A stretch of 5,817 nucleotides of DNA from Erwinia sp. Its GTDB lineage: Bacteria; Pseudomonadota; Gammaproteobacteria; Enterobacterales; Enterobacteriaceae. The translations under genes and the position numbers were made by a program. Under the pieces are notes generated by a model. The model made no database searches. It was not told where the DNA came from and saw only the letters and a program-made list of their open reading frames with translations. The DNA lies in contig DOOK01000063.1 in the NCBI GenBank assembly GCA_003512805.1, positions 1-5,817 on the forward strand. The letters are read 5' to 3'. This document shows positions 5,644 through 5,817 of the stretch, in pieces (position 1 is the first letter of the stretch; every line of letters begins with the position of its first letter).

Positions 5644-5684
5644 GCCGACAAAGCCTTAAGCGACGGCCTGTTCCGGCAACCGCA

Positions 5685-5817
5685 TCAGTCCGCCAGTTTC
5701 TCACTCAGCGCGGCGGCAGCGGGTTTTTTCCATTGCGATTCCAGCTCTTGCAGCGATTTGCCCTTGGTTTCCGGCACAAATTTCCACATAAATATCGCCG
5801 CCAGCAGCCCCATTACG
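5685..5817 (-). CDS. Sugar-porter-type MFS transporter, C-terminal fragment
   Basis: The last 43 codons of a - strand gene whose start lies beyond the right edge. The fragment starts in the final transmembrane helix (VMGLLAAIFMWKF), continues through FVPETKGKSLQELE, and ends in a short Ala-rich tail at TGA (5685-5687). PETKG followed by a basic residue and SLxExE is the hallmark C-terminus of the MFS sugar porter family (XylE/AraE/GalP type; proton-linked uptake in Gram-negative bacteria). It converges with the ATP-grasp gene, so it is probably an unrelated neighbour marking the end of the biosynthetic locus. Substrate cannot be told from this part. Confidence 0.85.
   Translation of the reverse strand, partial: VMGLLAAIFMWKFVPETKGKSLQELESQWKKPAAAALSEKLAD

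Noticed and set aside
45..5817. CRISPR array, tRNA/rRNA gene, insertion sequence or attachment site
   Set aside because: No direct-repeat array, cloverleaf, transposase or terminal inverted repeats are seen; the inverted repeats present are local hairpins in intergenic gaps.

Overview
This looks like one end of a draft-assembly contig from an enterobacterial genome (Pantoea/Erwinia/Enterobacter-like). That guess rests on codon usage, a GC content near 50%, tight ATGA gene overlaps and a SetA/SetB-like exporter; it is an inference, not a species call. The first 44 bases are not genomic: positions 12-44 match the Illumina TruSeq read-1 adapter exactly. Biology starts at about position 45, inside a gene whose N-terminus is therefore missing.

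Layout. Five genes and one gene fragment lie on the + strand: an adenylate-forming amino-acid ligase (45-1184, 5' truncated), a KAS III-like thiolase-fold enzyme (1181-2134), a free-standing acyl/peptidyl carrier protein (2131-2355), an unrecognised 198-aa protein (2407-3003), a 12-TM MFS exporter (3044-4243) and an ATP-grasp ligase (4329-5573). The first three are translationally coupled by ATGA overlaps. A 51-base gap carrying a hairpin, a TATAAT and a possible alternative pairing with the ribosome-binding site separates them from the 198-aa gene. A rho-independent terminator separates the exporter from the ATP-grasp gene. At the right edge, the last 43 codons of a sugar-porter MFS gene run convergently on the - strand, and two inverted repeats sit between the converging genes. 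That fragment probably marks the edge of the cluster.

How the genes may work together (inference). The ligase adenylates an amino acid and loads it onto the phosphopantetheine arm of the carrier protein. Its FDLS and FCGE pocket motifs recall DltA-type D-alanine:carrier ligases. The KAS III-like enzyme has a Cys-His-His set in place of the FabH Cys-His-Asn, and could condense or transfer the carrier-bound acyl group. The ATP-grasp enzyme resembles carboxylate-amine ligases such as L-amino-acid ligases and could form an amide or dipeptide bond. The SetA/B-like transporter would export the product. Together they form a compact, non-modular pathway for a small amino-acid-derived metabolite. I do not recognise it as a characterised pathway, and the 198-aa protein is its least explained part.
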